Part shown: piece by piece, positions 16,673-25,445 of the stretch | Position numbering within the stretch: position 1 is the first letter of the stretch | Layout: every line of letters starts with the position of its first letter | DNA from: a virus | Length of the DNA: 64,000 bases | Direction: 5' to 3' (one strand) | IMG/VR virus record: IMGVR_UViG_3300005293_000009 | Location: 1-64,000 of that record | Notes under the pieces: model-generated | The model's database searches: none | What the model was told of the DNA's origin: nothing | Seen by the model: only the letters and a program-made list of their open reading frames with translations | Position numbers and translations under genes: made by a program

Positions 16673-18847
16673 TTGGAACTCGTACAGAACACTGTGACTG
16701 TCCAGTCGAACATGCAGTTCGATGAGACGTTCAAGGTCGGAATCGCGGACGATGACGCGGCAGTCTCGATGGTCATCGAACGCCTCATCAGCGCCTACAA
16801 GAACCCGTATCTCGCCGCTCTCCGCGAGTACACGTCGAACGCCTATGACGAGCACGTAGAGGCTGGCGTCAGCCGCCCGGTCGAGGTCAGCCTCCCGAGC
16901 GCACTCTCACCGGTCCTGAAGGTTCAGGACTTCGGTCGAGGCCTCACCCGCGAAGGCCTGAAGGGCTTCGGCACCATCGGCACGTCCTCCAAGCGTGGCA
17001 CGAACGAACTGACCGGTGGCTTCGGTATGGGCTCCAAGTGTGCTCTTGCGGCTGCTCCGACCTTCACGGTCGTGTCCGTCCGTGACGGCAAGCGCAACAC
17101 GGTGGTCGTGGCTCGTGACGAGAACAACGTCCCCCACATGAACTTCCTCGCGGAGACTGAGACCACGGACGAGACCGGCACTACGGTCATCATCCCCATT
17201 TCGGACGCCAGTAAGTTCGGTGACCTCACCAACTTCTGGACCGGCTGGAAGCCTGGCACCATCCTGGTCGATGACGAGCAGCCGAAGCGCTCCCTCCACA
17301 ACCCGGATCAGTATCGCGCCATGCGGAACGGGATCGCCTACTACGACCTCTCCAACACACCCTCATCGCGTGACGAAGTGCGTGTCGTGATCAACCAGGT
17401 CACCTACGAACTGAACTACAAGGACCTCGGGCTGACCTACAACCAGCGCGAAATCCTGAAGTACTACGTGGTGCGTCTGGATAACGGCACGGTGGAAATC
17501 GCACCGTCTCGTGAAACCCTGCTCTACAATGCCCGCACGAAGGCGGCAGTCGAGGCACGTATGGACGCTGTGCTGTCGCTGTCGGCTATCGAGCAGGCGA
17601 ACGCGATCACGAACGCTCCTGACATCAAGACGGCGCTGACGCTGCTGGACCGGATGCGGAACAACGGATACCCCACCACAGGTATCAAGTTCAACGGTAC
17701 CGGAATCGCTCTGCCGGGTGCGGTCATCAACGGCAACGTTGTCCCGGACGCTATGGGCACCTGGGCTTCCCCCCACCGCGACCACTCCATCAAGACGGGG
17801 TGGCGCGTGGACAAGGAGTTCCGTTCGCTGAGCGGTCGGAAGGTGTGGCTCAACTACGACCACACCAAGTTCGTCATCATCCACAGTGCGGGTGACCCCA
17901 CCCCGTACGGTCGGGCCGGTCGCCGGAAGGCTCACCGCGAGGCTTATGGTGTCGCGGAATACCTCTCCACGATTACCCCCGCCTCCGGTCGTGACTGGAA
18001 CTTCTTCATCACGAGTGAGCCGCTGAAGCGTGTCAACCGTCACTACCGCGACATGGCTGATGTCATCCTTTCCGCTGACGAGTTCAACGCTGTCGTCAAG
18101 ACGGTGCGTGCCGAGGCGGCGAAGGTGGCAAAGGCTGAGAGCGCCGCGAAGAAGGCGAGCCGTAAGCTGGTTGTGCTGGACAACTACTCGTCCTACCGCA
18201 ACCCGGTCGAAATTCCTGCGAGCGATATCGCCAGCAACTACGACTACACGATCATCCTGCGCAATCAGGACGGCGGAATGGGTGAGCGCTTCCGCGACTC
18301 GCTCATGACGAAGGCTCACGCAAACCGGACGTGGAACACCGCGCTCGACAAGCTGCGTCGGGAGTTCAAGGTGGCGGTGGTTCTGGTCGGCAAGAATGAC
18401 AAGATCGATGATCTGCTGCCGTTCATGCCCCCGGTCACCACGTTCCAGGAGCTTGCCGTCCAGAAGATCAAGGCGAGCTACGCGACCGCCTCGAAGTGGG
18501 ACCTCATGGCTCAGCGTGACCGTGACACCGAGTCGGTCGATGTGTTCCGCTACCTCAAGGACCACCACCTTGACCTCATCAACAACAAGAAGACGGTCAA
18601 GTGGGCAAAGGCTGTGCGGGATTACCGTGACACCGGAGCCGAAACTCGTCGTGAGTTTGAATGGCTCTCACACTACAGCACGGAGGTTCGTGACGCCCTG
18701 GCGGGGACCCGTTCGGACGGCATGACGGCTCTCCCTGAGAGCCCCATCAAGCGGTACCCCCTGCTGCGCTCCGTCTACGGACACAGCGCCAAGCCGGAAG
18801 ATGTCGTAGACTACGTGAATCTCCGGGACAAGGCCCTCAAGGGTTGA
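16673..18847 (+). CDS. rIIA: RIIA-like protein (GHKL ATPase domain)
   Basis: 724 residues from a TTG at 16673, with AAGGA about seven bases upstream. The N-terminal domain has the GHKL blocks: the N-box around E53 (E-Y-T-S-N-A-Y-D), D-F-G-R-G near residue 86 and G-G-F-G-M-G-S near 114. The rest is a long protein with an Ala/Lys-rich stretch near 490. Size, domain order and the RIIB-like gene downstream fit T4 RIIA, a membrane-associated protein needed against some prophage exclusion systems. The exact mechanism is unresolved even in T4. Ends 54 bases before the rIIB homologue, which has its own promoter. Confidence 0.85.
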   Translation: MELVQNTVTVQSNMQFDETFKVGIADDDAAVSMVIERLISAYKNPYLAALREYTSNAYDEHVEAGVSRPVEVSLPSALSPVLKVQDFGRGLTREGLKGFGTIGTSSKRGTNELTGGFGMGSKCALAAAPTFTVVSVRDGKRNTVVVARDENNVPHMNFLAETETTDETGTTVIIPISDASKFGDLTNFWTGWKPGTILVDDEQPKRSLHNPDQYRAMRNGIAYYDLSNTPSSRDEVRVVINQVTYELNYKDLGLTYNQREILKYYVVRLDNGTVEIAPSRETLLYNARTKAAVEARMDAVLSLSAIEQANAITNAPDIKTALTLLDRMRNNGYPTTGIKFNGTGIALPGAVINGNVVPDAMGTWASPHRDHSIKTGWRVDKEFRSLSGRKVWLNYDHTKFVIIHSAGDPTPYGRAGRRKAHREAYGVAEYLSTITPASGRDWNFFITSEPLKRVNRHYRDMADVILSADEFNAVVKTVRAEAAKVAKAESAAKKASRKLVVLDNYSSYRNPVEIPASDIASNYDYTIILRNQDGGMGERFRDSLMTKAHANRTWNTALDKLRREFKVAVVLVGKNDKIDDLLPFMPPVTTFQELAVQKIKASYATASKWDLMAQRDRDTESVDVFRYLKDHHLDLINNKKTVKWAKAVRDYRDTGAETRREFEWLSHYSTEVRDALAGTRSDGMTALPESPIKRYPLLRSVYGHSAKPEDVVDYVNLRDKALKG

Positions 18848-18872
18848 CAACCAAAACCGTTACTGCTAGACT
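18844..18872 (+). promoter_or_regulatory. Promoter of rIIB homologue
   Basis: TTGACA and TAGACT with a 17-base spacer. The -35 overlaps the rIIA stop. The leader is about 25 bases. Confidence 0.85.
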
Positions 18873-18901
18873 GGCAGTAATCCAACGAAAGGACAGCCAC
18901 C

Positions 18902-20023
18902 GTGGCATTCTATTCAATTCAGTCCAGCGATGAATTCTCTGGTGCGACCGTCATCTTCCCTGACGGGAGCACGCAGACCATCGCATCGGACAACGCGAAC
19001 TATGAGACGGTCGTCAAGGGCCTTCTCGATGGTTCGCTGTCGGACGATCAGCTTCTCGATCTGATCGCCCCCTTCGAAGCGATCTACAAGACGCTGACGA
19101 AGCTCTCCGAGCGGGTCTCCCGCAAGGGTTCCAAGCTCCTGTTCGACGGCGATGTGGTGAGCAGCAAGCTCAGCAACTTCATCATCGAACTCATGAACGA
19201 GGGCAAGGACGAGGCCTGGAAGGCGTACGTGGCCTTCATGGAGAAGCTGTACACCAACCCCTCCGAGCAGTCGCGTGAGCACCTGTTTCACTTCATCGAG
19301 GACAACGGCCTCCAGCTTACGGCAGACGGTGACCTCCTGCTCTACAAGGGCACCAAGGAGGACGGCAAGTCCACCCACGCCGGTTATGGAATCGTAAACG
19401 GTGTCGAGTTCCAGAACGACTACCTCCAGAACGCGCTCGGCGCTGTCGTGGAGATTCCTCGTTCGCTGGTGGACGAGGATCGTGGCTCGCTCTGCTCGAC
19501 CGGTCTGCACGTCGGTGCGTTCGAGTACGTCACCGGCAACTACGTGTCCACCTGGCCGCGCCTGTGGCTCGTGCTGGTCAACCCGCGCGATGTGGTCGCG
19601 GTCCCGCACGACTACCACTCCAGCAAGATTCGCGTCACGCGCTACGTCGTGGTCGGGGAGCTTGGTGCGACCCGCGAAGCCACGAAGTACGAGGGTCTGA
19701 TCTGGACGCCCGGTGACGTTGCGCCTGAGGCCGACGAGTTCGAAGAGGACGACGAGGACTTCTACGCAGACGAGTACGACGAGGCTGACTACAGCGAGTA
19801 CGATGAGGATGAGGACGAGCCCATTCAGGTTCAGGCTTCTGCCCCGGCTACCGTGGCGAAGTCGGCCACCGACTCGCGTGTCGAAGAGTACAAGAAGGTC
19901 ATCCGCGATCTGATCGCTCAGGACCCGAACGTCTCCCTTCGCCGGTACCGCTCGAAGAAGGTCACCGCTGCTCGCCGTGGCGAGTTCAAGCAGGCCGCTG
20001 AGGAACTGGGCTTCAAGCTCTAA
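18902..20023 (+). CDS. rIIB: RIIB-like protein
   Basis: 373 residues from a GTG at 18902, with AAAGGA upstream. The N-terminal half includes F-H-F-I-E-D-N-G-L, Y-K-G-T-K-E-D and C-S-T-G-L-H-V-G, as in RIIB-type proteins of T4 and actinophages. Residues about 278-315 are a very acidic linker of Asp/Glu/Tyr. A basic helical C-terminal part follows (R-R-Y-R-S-K-K), possibly nucleic-acid binding. In T4, RIIB acts with RIIA in lysis timing and exclusion. Ends at a strong terminator. Confidence 0.85.
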   Translation: MAFYSIQSSDEFSGATVIFPDGSTQTIASDNANYETVVKGLLDGSLSDDQLLDLIAPFEAIYKTLTKLSERVSRKGSKLLFDGDVVSSKLSNFIIELMNEGKDEAWKAYVAFMEKLYTNPSEQSREHLFHFIEDNGLQLTADGDLLLYKGTKEDGKSTHAGYGIVNGVEFQNDYLQNALGAVVEIPRSLVDEDRGSLCSTGLHVGAFEYVTGNYVSTWPRLWLVLVNPRDVVAVPHDYHSSKIRVTRYVVVGELGATREATKYEGLIWTPGDVAPEADEFEEDDEDFYADEYDEADYSEYDEDEDEPIQVQASAPATVAKSATDSRVEEYKKVIRDLIAQDPNVSLRRYRSKKVTAARRGEFKQAAEELGFKL

Positions 20024-20033
20024 CATCAGACGG

Positions 20034-20065
20034 AAAGGGTCCGGGCCTTGTGCCTGGACCCTTTT
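20034..20065 (+). terminator. Intrinsic terminator after rIIB homologue
   Basis: A stem pairs AAAGGGTCC with GGACCCTTT around a G/C-rich loop and is followed by a T-run. The next promoter's -35 lies within the loop. Confidence 0.9.
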
Positions 20066-20076
20066 TCGTGTACGAT
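20048..20076 (+). promoter_or_regulatory. Leaderless promoter embedded in a terminator
   Basis: TTGTGC and TACGAT are 17 bases apart and the -10 is six bases before the ATG at 20083. The -35 is part of the preceding terminator loop. Confidence 0.65.
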
Positions 20077-20082
20077 AGTACT

Positions 20083-20781
20083 ATGGTTCATCTTGTTTAC
20101 TACTGCAAAAACCCCGGCGAAGAGCTACGGTATAGCCTCCGCTCCGCTGCGGCACACGCAAATGTGGATCGGGTCACCATCATCGGGGATGCACCTAGCT
20201 GGCTGAAGTATGCCAAGGTGATCCCAGGGAACCCCACTGCGGATGCTCATGTCAACTCCGTGGCGAACGCGCACATTGCGGCACGGAATTTCAAGGATGA
20301 ATTCATTCTGTGTAATGACGACTTCTACTGGCTGAAGGATGCGCCGGTCGTCTACCCGCGCTGGTTCTTCCGTACGATGACCTCCCACATGGGGCTCTAC
20401 TCCGATCCGCGATCCGCGCATTGGAAGAAGCTCTATATGGACACTACAAAGTACCTCACATATAAGCAGGTACCGATGCCGAAGAGCTTTGAGCTACACA
20501 TTCCGATGCCCGTCCAGGGTGCCGAGCTTGACCGTATTCTCACGATGTCTGCTGCGGACCCGCACCTAGCTGGGCCGGGACTGTGGCGGTCGCTGTACGG
20601 CAACCTAGCGCCGAGCCTGCGGAATGTTCGGGCTATGCAACGAGACGATGTTAAGCTACACTCAATCAAGGCCCTCTCGCCGGATCAGGATTTCCTGTCC
20701 ACGGACGAGAAGACCGCCAAAGACCTACTGCAAATGCTTCGGGATCGGTTCCCGGAGCGCTCACCCTGGGAGAAGCGTTGA
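20083..20781 (+). CDS. Stealth-like glycosyltransferase or sugar-phosphotransferase
   Basis: 232 residues from the ATG at 20083. The F-I-L-C-N-D-D-F-Y-W block near residue 80, the V-I-I-G-D segment and the D-P-H-L-A-G-P-G block fit the Stealth-type sugar-phosphate transferases and related GT-A glycosyltransferases, where N-D-D binds the metal and nucleotide sugar. It may modify host surface or phage glycans or DNA. Length is short for a full Stealth protein. It ends by overlapping a TTG-start gene. Confidence 0.65.
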   Translation: MVHLVYYCKNPGEELRYSLRSAAAHANVDRVTIIGDAPSWLKYAKVIPGNPTADAHVNSVANAHIAARNFKDEFILCNDDFYWLKDAPVVYPRWFFRTMTSHMGLYSDPRSAHWKKLYMDTTKYLTYKQVPMPKSFELHIPMPVQGAELDRILTMSAADPHLAGPGLWRSLYGNLAPSLRNVRAMQRDDVKLHSIKALSPDQDFLSTDEKTAKDLLQMLRDRFPERSPWEKR

Positions 20782-20981
20782 ACGTATCGGCTCGCGAAGA
20801 AGCACTAGCTAAGGAACTGTACACTCAGGACATGGGTGTCCACCAGGGGGAGTTCGTTCCCTGGGAGCAGCAGATCGAGAAAGTGCGAGACAGCTACCGC
20901 CGTCAGGCTATGAAGGTCGTCAACTCCAAGTGGTTCAAGCACCAGCTAGACAAGGCGTTCTATCGAGGCAAAGCTGCATGA
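20778..20981 (+). CDS. Small hypothetical protein, TTG start
   Basis: 67 residues from a TTG overlapping the preceding stop (TTGA). It is charged and helical, with Lys/Arg-rich C-terminus. It shares an ATGA junction with the next gene. Unknown family. Confidence 0.65.
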   Translation: MNVSAREEALAKELYTQDMGVHQGEFVPWEQQIEKVRDSYRRQAMKVVNSKWFKHQLDKAFYRGKAA

Positions 20982-21364
20982 AGCGTATCCTGATTACCGG
21001 CGCACGAGAATGGCAGGATGAGAATGCTGTTCAAGATGCTATCTTCGAGTGGGTCTATTTCAACTCCCCGGAACCCGAAGAGATAGTTGTGGTGCACGGT
21101 GATGCTGCACGCGGTGCGGATCGTATGGCGCGCGACTTCGCTCGCGCCTGTGACTGGATCACGGAAGAGGCGCACCCGGCTGACTGGTCATGGGGCAACG
21201 GCGGCGGGGCTCTGCGGAACATTCATATGGTGAGCCTAGGCGCGGACGTGTGCCTGGCGTTCATCCGGGGGAAGTCTGCGGGAACCAGACATTGTGCTGG
21301 TGAGGCGGCAAAAGCAGGCATCCCCGTAATCCGCTATGTTGACAACCCGGACGAAGAGGCATAG
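20978..21364 (+). CDS. SLOG-type protein (DUF2493/YAcAr)
   Basis: 128 residues. The N-terminal I-L-I-T-G-A-R-E-W and the V-V-V-H-G-D-A-A-R-G-A-D block with later G-I-P-V-I-R-Y fit the DUF2493/YAcAr branch of the SLOG Rossmann superfamily. SLOG domains bind or process nucleotide-derived ligands and occur in anti-phage systems and their phage counterparts. A role in handling NAD- or ADP-ribose-type signals is attractive given the NAD+ genes nearby, but is inference. Confidence 0.75.
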   Translation: MKRILITGAREWQDENAVQDAIFEWVYFNSPEPEEIVVVHGDAARGADRMARDFARACDWITEEAHPADWSWGNGGGALRNIHMVSLGADVCLAFIRGKSAGTRHCAGEAAKAGIPVIRYVDNPDEEA

Positions 21365-21367
21365 ACT
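21339..21367 (+). promoter_or_regulatory. Promoter with short leader
   Basis: TTGACA and TAGACT with a 17-base spacer. A leader of about 28 bases ends in AGGAG before the TTG at 21401. Confidence 0.8.
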
Positions 21368-21400
21368 GGAGGCTCCTTCAACAACGACTAGGAGCAAGAC

Positions 21401-21793
21401 TTGACATTCTTCGACACCGACACTAAGGTGGAAACCGTGACCTCAGATAATTACATCGACGTGAAGTGGGAGTACACCGGCCTCCCAGATGAGAACGGCC
21501 TTCGCCTTCGCACTCGCGATGTGTGGTACGCCACAAAGCCGACCGTCCCAGAATTCCATGTCGTAGACAAAGACGACGCGCCGGTTCCTGACCATGAGGT
21601 CGTCGTGGATACCGCGTGGACCATCGGCAAGGCGGGCCTCAACAACATCATCATCATCTGCGACCGCGATGACATCAACGGACTTCGCGCCCTGCTGAAC
21701 TCGCTCGAATCCGAGTTCGACCGCCGCGATATGGACAAGCTGCACGCGCAGTTCAATGACGCCGACGAAGAGAGCGACAACAACGATGTCTGA
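21401..21793 (+). CDS. Acidic hypothetical protein, TTG start
   Basis: 130 residues from a TTG that follows AGGAG by six bases. The C-terminus is acidic (D-A-D-E-E-S-D). It has a hydrophobic I-I-I-I-C strand in the middle. Family unknown. The start codon is itself part of a TTGACA, but no -10 is correctly spaced to use it. Confidence 0.65.
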   Translation: MTFFDTDTKVETVTSDNYIDVKWEYTGLPDENGLRLRTRDVWYATKPTVPEFHVVDKDDAPVPDHEVVVDTAWTIGKAGLNNIIIICDRDDINGLRALLNSLESEFDRRDMDKLHAQFNDADEESDNNDV

Positions 21794-21809
21794 GTCTCGG
21801 AAGCCGACC

Positions 21810-21838
21810 TTGACAAGCGGGACAAGGGCCTGTAAGCT
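21810..21838 (+). promoter_or_regulatory. Leaderless promoter of the prs-like operon
   Basis: TTGACA and TAAGCT with a 17-base spacer; the -10 is six bases before the ATG at 21845. Confidence 0.85.
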
Positions 21839-21844
21839 ACAGGT

Positions 21845-22021
21845 ATGAACAAGTTCCGCGACAAGATCGCACACGCCGTGTCCAACTGGGTGCTGAACCA
21901 TATCGCCACGGAAGACTACCGTGAGAAGCTGGAGTTCATCATCGTCCTCGGCATGAATGAGCTTGAGCAGCGCGCTCAGGACGAGCGTGAATACATCGCA
22001 TGGAAGAAGGGCCAGGCATGA
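21845..22021 (+). CDS. Small helical protein before the prs-like gene
   Basis: 58 residues, charged and helical, ending K-K-G-Q-A. It is the first gene of a leaderless transcript and is coupled by ATGA to the PRPP-synthetase-like gene. It may serve as a leader cistron that gives the second gene ribosome access. Unknown family. Confidence 0.75.
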   Translation: MNKFRDKIAHAVSNWVLNHIATEDYREKLEFIIVLGMNELEQRAQDEREYIAWKKGQA

Positions 22022-22950
22022 CCATCAAATTCACCGCCAAGCACAAGAGCGGTTTCAGCGTCCACTCTCAGCTTTCCGCGTTCCTCTTCCCCGATGGGGC
22101 GGCGCACATCAAGGGCGCTGACAACGAGGCGAACGAGGGCGAGTTCCTGTACGAGGTCGCGGACCTTCGCGGCTTCAGCCACACCGACCTCTTCACGCTA
22201 GCCATGTGGGCCAACGCCTGCGACAACCGTGCCGTGGACAAGGTGCTCATCCTGCCGTACCTCCCCGGTGCGCGCATGGATCGTGGCAACCCGGAAGGTG
22301 CTGCCGTCTACTCGTGGTTCATCCTGAACGATGTCAACCCCCGCCAGATCATCACCATCGATCCGCACTCGGAGCGGGCACGGAACAATTTCTACGAGGT
22401 CTACGAGCGGGACGGTCGGCTGGACAAGTTCACCGTCTTCCCTGTGGAGCGCATCATCCGCAGGGGAGTGCAGGACGCCACCAGCGACTCCAAGCCGAAC
22501 AACACCTACCAGGGTGTCATCGCCCCGGACAAGGGGGCTCACGACCGAGCAGCGCGTGCTGCGGAGGTCATGGGGGTTCCGGTCTACACCGGAGGCAAGA
22601 CGCGCGACTTCGAAACCGGCAAGATCACCGGCTTCCACATGGAGGACGAGCTTCCCGACGAGGGCCGCTTCCTCATTGTAGATGACATCTGTGACGGTGG
22701 CGGAACCTTCCTCGCTCTCGCTGAGGCTACGGGCCTTCCGAAGGAACGGCTGGACCTGTGGGTCACGCACGGCATCTTCTCGAAGGGGCTCAAGGAACTG
22801 CTGAACCATTTCGGAACCATCCACACCACGGACTCGTACCTCGGCGGTGATGAGAATGACCCCATCCTCGCTCAGGTCATGATGAGCGGGGGGCGTGTCA
22901 AGATTCACCCCCTCACACCCTACCTGTACCCGGAGATTAGCCCCGCCTAG
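22018..22950 (+). CDS. prs: Ribose-phosphate pyrophosphokinase-like (PRPP or ADPR-PP synthetase)
   Basis: 310 residues. L-P-Y-L-P-G-A-R-M-D-R corresponds to the ATP-site block of PRPP synthetases, D-P-H-S-E to the metal/His block, and L-I-V-D-D-I-C-D-G-G-G-T (V221-T230) to the PRPP-binding loop. It should make PRPP from ribose-5-phosphate and ATP, feeding the NAMPT encoded nearby. The sequence is divergent from bacterial housekeeping Prs. A known phage relative (Adps of the NARP1 pathway) instead pyrophosphorylates ADP-ribose; motif reading cannot tell which substrate is used here. Confidence 0.85.
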   Translation: MTIKFTAKHKSGFSVHSQLSAFLFPDGAAHIKGADNEANEGEFLYEVADLRGFSHTDLFTLAMWANACDNRAVDKVLILPYLPGARMDRGNPEGAAVYSWFILNDVNPRQIITIDPHSERARNNFYEVYERDGRLDKFTVFPVERIIRRGVQDATSDSKPNNTYQGVIAPDKGAHDRAARAAEVMGVPVYTGGKTRDFETGKITGFHMEDELPDEGRFLIVDDICDGGGTFLALAEATGLPKERLDLWVTHGIFSKGLKELLNHFGTIHTTDSYLGGDENDPILAQVMMSGGRVKIHPLTPYLYPEISPA

Positions 22951-22954
22951 GGGG

Positions 22955-22984
22955 TTGACAAACCTAACCAGAAAGACGTAGACT
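22955..22984 (+). promoter_or_regulatory. Leaderless promoter of lipoprotein gene
   Basis: TTGACA and TAGACT with an 18-base spacer; the -10 is six bases before the ATG at 22991. Confidence 0.85.
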
Positions 22985-22990
22985 AAGAAC

Positions 22991-23407
22991 ATGAAAACAC
23001 GCACAAAGATCACAGGCGTAGGCCTCGCGGCAGTCCTGGGCGTCTTCGCCCTCACCGGGGCCGCATGTGCCTCCGACGCCGACAAGGCTTCCGAGAACAT
23101 CAGCACCGCCGCCGAAGCCTTCGAGGTCCAGCGTACGCTGGTCGCTACCAACGGCATCACCGGACAGGTCATGCTCTTCGCTGAGGGTCGCTGCTCGTTC
23201 GAGCACCCCAGCAAGATTCGCATCGACATCACATGCAAGTACGGCCCGGATGAGTACCGCCGTCACACCTACATCAAGGGTGATCAGGATCAGGTCGTCA
23301 TCAGCCAGGAAGAGTCCATCGATGTGAGCGAGTACCACTCGCGCATCGTCATCAAGCCGCAGAACGTCATCCCCGAGTTCGACATCATGGTGGGCGAGGA
23401 CGAGTAG
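22991..23407 (+). CDS. Predicted lipoprotein
   Basis: 138 residues with a basic n-region (K-T-R-T-K), a hydrophobic stretch and the lipobox L-T-G-A-A-C, giving a mature lipid-modified Cys near residue 27. The mature part is about 110 residues, mostly beta, with two further Cys that could pair. A phage-encoded surface lipoprotein could exclude superinfecting phages, as known for others, but no homologue is recognised. It sits between the prs-like and NAMPT genes as a single-gene unit with its own promoter and terminator. Confidence 0.8.
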   Translation: MKTRTKITGVGLAAVLGVFALTGAACASDADKASENISTAAEAFEVQRTLVATNGITGQVMLFAEGRCSFEHPSKIRIDITCKYGPDEYRRHTYIKGDQDQVVISQEESIDVSEYHSRIVIKPQNVIPEFDIMVGEDE

Positions 23408-23417
23408 TCCGACCCCT

Positions 23418-23451
23418 AAGTAGCCCCGGTCTTCGGATCGGGGCTACTTCC
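23418..23451 (+). terminator. Hairpin terminator after lipoprotein gene
   Basis: A perfect eleven-base stem (AAGTAGCCCCG / CGGGGCTACTT) with a ten-base loop. Confidence 0.85.
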
Positions 23452-23461
23452 ATATCTGGAC

Positions 23462-23491
23462 TTGACACCGATGCGATCATCGGTATAGACT
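23462..23491 (+). promoter_or_regulatory. Promoter of NAMPT gene
   Basis: TTGACA with TAGACT at 18 bases, or TATAGA at 16. A leader of about 35 bases ends in AAAGG before the ATG at 23530. Confidence 0.8.
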
Positions 23492-23529
23492 GAGTACAGA
23501 CCGAAAGACAATCAACCAGAAAGGCTCGC

Positions 23530-25047
23530 ATGAGCAAGTTCGACCCCATCCAGGCACTCATCGATACCGATGCGTACAAGCTCGGGCATATCCACATGTA
23601 CCCGGAGGGAACCACGCGAGTCCTCTCCAACTTCACCGACCGAGGCTCTCGCATCCCGGACCTGACGCACACGGTCCACTTCGGACTTCAGGCGTTCCTC
23701 CACTCGTGGATCACCGACGCCTGGGCACCCTTCTTCGCGGCGGATGAGGATCAGGTCTGCGACCTGTACGAAGAGTTCACCACGTCTGTCATCGGGCCGA
23801 ACACCATCGGCACGGATCACATTCGTGCCCTGCATAAGCTCGGATACCTGCCGCTCCGCTTCCGCTCGCTGCCGGAAGGTAGCCGCGTCCCGATCCGGGT
23901 TCCGAAGTTCACGGTGGAGAACACCGTACCGGAATTCTTCTGGCTGACGAACTACATCGAGACGGCAATGTCCTCGGAAGTTTGGCAGATCGCCACGTCC
24001 GCCACCATCGCTGACCGCTTCCGTAAGCTGCTCGATGAGTGGGCAATCAAGACGACCGGCTCGACCGAGGGTGTGCAGTGGCAGGGCCACGACTTCTCGT
24101 TCCGTGGCATGGCTGGCGTTCACGCCGCCGCGCTGTCGGGTATGGGGCACGCACTCAGCTTCACCGGCTCGGACAACCTCAACGTCATCCGCGCGGTGGA
24201 CAACTACTACGGCCCTGCCGAGGGTCTGATCATCGGATCGGTCCCCGCTACAGAGCACTCGGTCGCTACCGCCTTCGGCCCTGCCGATGAGCTTGGATAC
24301 TTCAACCGTATCCTGGACCAGAATCCCGCTGGCATCCTCTCGGCAGTCTCCGACTCGTACGACCTGTGGAATGTCCTCACCGATATCCTTCCGCAGATCA
24401 AGGACCGTATCCTCTCGCGTGACGGCAAGCTCGTCATCCGCCCGGACAGCGGCAACCCTGTGGATATCCTCACCGGCACTATCCAGAACACCGACCCGGA
24501 GTGGGGACGTTCAGTCAACACCCGCACGCCTGCCGAAGTCGGCACCGTGGAACTGCTGTGGGATGTCTTCGGCGGCACCGTCAACGAGCAGGGCTACAAG
24601 GTCCTGGACCCGCACATCGGCGTCATCTACGGTGACTCGATCACCTATGACCGCGCGCTGCAAATCTTCCAGCGGCTTGAAGCGAAGGGTTTCGCTTCGA
24701 CCAATGTCGTGTTCGGCGTCGGCAGCTTCACCTACCAGTACCAGACTCGTGACACGTTCATGAGCGCCATGAAGGCGACCTGGGTACAGGTCAACGGTGA
24801 GGGTAAGGACATCTTCAAGGACCCGGCTACCGACAGCGGGACCAAGAAGTCGGCTCGCGGTCGGATCGCGGTCCTTCAGGATTCGACTGGCGACTACTTC
24901 CTGGTGGACAGCACGTCATCGCCCGACGCCTCCGAGATTGAGGGTGGAGATTTCGATCACCTGAATACTGTCTGGGAGGACGGTAAGTTCCTGGTCGAAC
25001 ACACCTTCGCTGAGGTCCGCGCACGTCTGGGGCATATCAATGGCTAA
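23530..25047 (+). CDS. nadV: Nicotinamide phosphoribosyltransferase (NAMPT)
   Basis: 505 residues, close to the usual length of about 490. D-T-D-A-Y-K-L-G-H and N-F-T-D-R-G-S-R lie near the N-terminus; V-P-A-T-E-H-S carries the catalytic His243 and R-P-D-S-G-N-P (304-310) the nicotinamide-ribose site. It condenses nicotinamide with PRPP to nicotinamide mononucleotide in the cytoplasm. The PRPP-synthetase-like, PnuC and NadR-like genes within 6 kb complete an NAD+ salvage route. A Namat-like activity on ADP-ribose pyrophosphate is an alternative if the prs-like enzyme is an Adps. The next gene overlaps its end by eight bases. Confidence 0.92.
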   Translation: MSKFDPIQALIDTDAYKLGHIHMYPEGTTRVLSNFTDRGSRIPDLTHTVHFGLQAFLHSWITDAWAPFFAADEDQVCDLYEEFTTSVIGPNTIGTDHIRALHKLGYLPLRFRSLPEGSRVPIRVPKFTVENTVPEFFWLTNYIETAMSSEVWQIATSATIADRFRKLLDEWAIKTTGSTEGVQWQGHDFSFRGMAGVHAAALSGMGHALSFTGSDNLNVIRAVDNYYGPAEGLIIGSVPATEHSVATAFGPADELGYFNRILDQNPAGILSAVSDSYDLWNVLTDILPQIKDRILSRDGKLVIRPDSGNPVDILTGTIQNTDPEWGRSVNTRTPAEVGTVELLWDVFGGTVNEQGYKVLDPHIGVIYGDSITYDRALQIFQRLEAKGFASTNVVFGVGSFTYQYQTRDTFMSAMKATWVQVNGEGKDIFKDPATDSGTKKSARGRIAVLQDSTGDYFLVDSTSSPDASEIEGGDFDHLNTVWEDGKFLVEHTFAEVRARLGHING

Positions 25048-25408
25048 GACGAATTCGCTCAAGGAAGTTCCGTACGGTACAAAGCGGCTGAGGGTGGGGA
25101 AGGACCTTGTGGAGTACCCTACCCTCCTGGAGTACACCTACGGCAGTCCGGAGTATCCCTCTGCGGGTGTCACCTACAAGGACAACCTGCCGTTCGAGGC
25201 CACGCTGAAGATCGTCTCTCTTGAGCGAGGACGTTCGGCGGCACGATTCTGGTTTCAAGATATTGATACCGGCACCTACTATCCGTTCTTCGGGCAGACC
25301 CTTGTTGATATGTTGGAGCGTACTGTGGCAGATCATGGTGTCGTTGAGGGCACCTGGATTGCCGTCAAGAAGGGTTCCAACTACGGCATCGAACTGTACA
25401 CCCCCTGA
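25040..25408 (+). CDS. Hypothetical protein coupled to NAMPT
   Basis: 122 residues, beta-rich, with A-R-F-W-F-Q-D-I-D-T-G near residue 70 and no membrane segment. It overlaps the NAMPT stop. I do not recognise the family; a small modulator of the NAD+ enzymes is only a guess from position. Confidence 0.75.
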   Translation: MAKTNSLKEVPYGTKRLRVGKDLVEYPTLLEYTYGSPEYPSAGVTYKDNLPFEATLKIVSLERGRSAARFWFQDIDTGTYYPFFGQTLVDMLERTVADHGVVEGTWIAVKKGSNYGIELYTP

Positions 25409-25410
25409 GG

Positions 25411-25439
25411 TTGACACCGGTTACTGGAGACGCTAGGCT
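25411..25439 (+). promoter_or_regulatory. Leaderless promoter
   Basis: TTGACA and TAGGCT with a 17-base spacer, six bases before the ATG at 25446. Confidence 0.85.
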
Positions 25440-25445
25440 TTAATC

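Noticed and set aside
17363-18568. Leftward 401-codon frame opposite the rIIA homologue
   Set aside because: Produced by strong codon bias of the GC-rich rightward gene; no start signals, and the rightward protein has clear GHKL motifs.
18914-20026. Leftward 370-codon frame opposite the rIIB homologue
   Set aside because: It covers the rIIB gene exactly and has no promoter; antisense of a biased gene.
22198-23238. Leftward 346-codon frame opposite the prs-like and lipoprotein genes
   Set aside because: Spans two rightward genes and their regulatory gap; no start signals.
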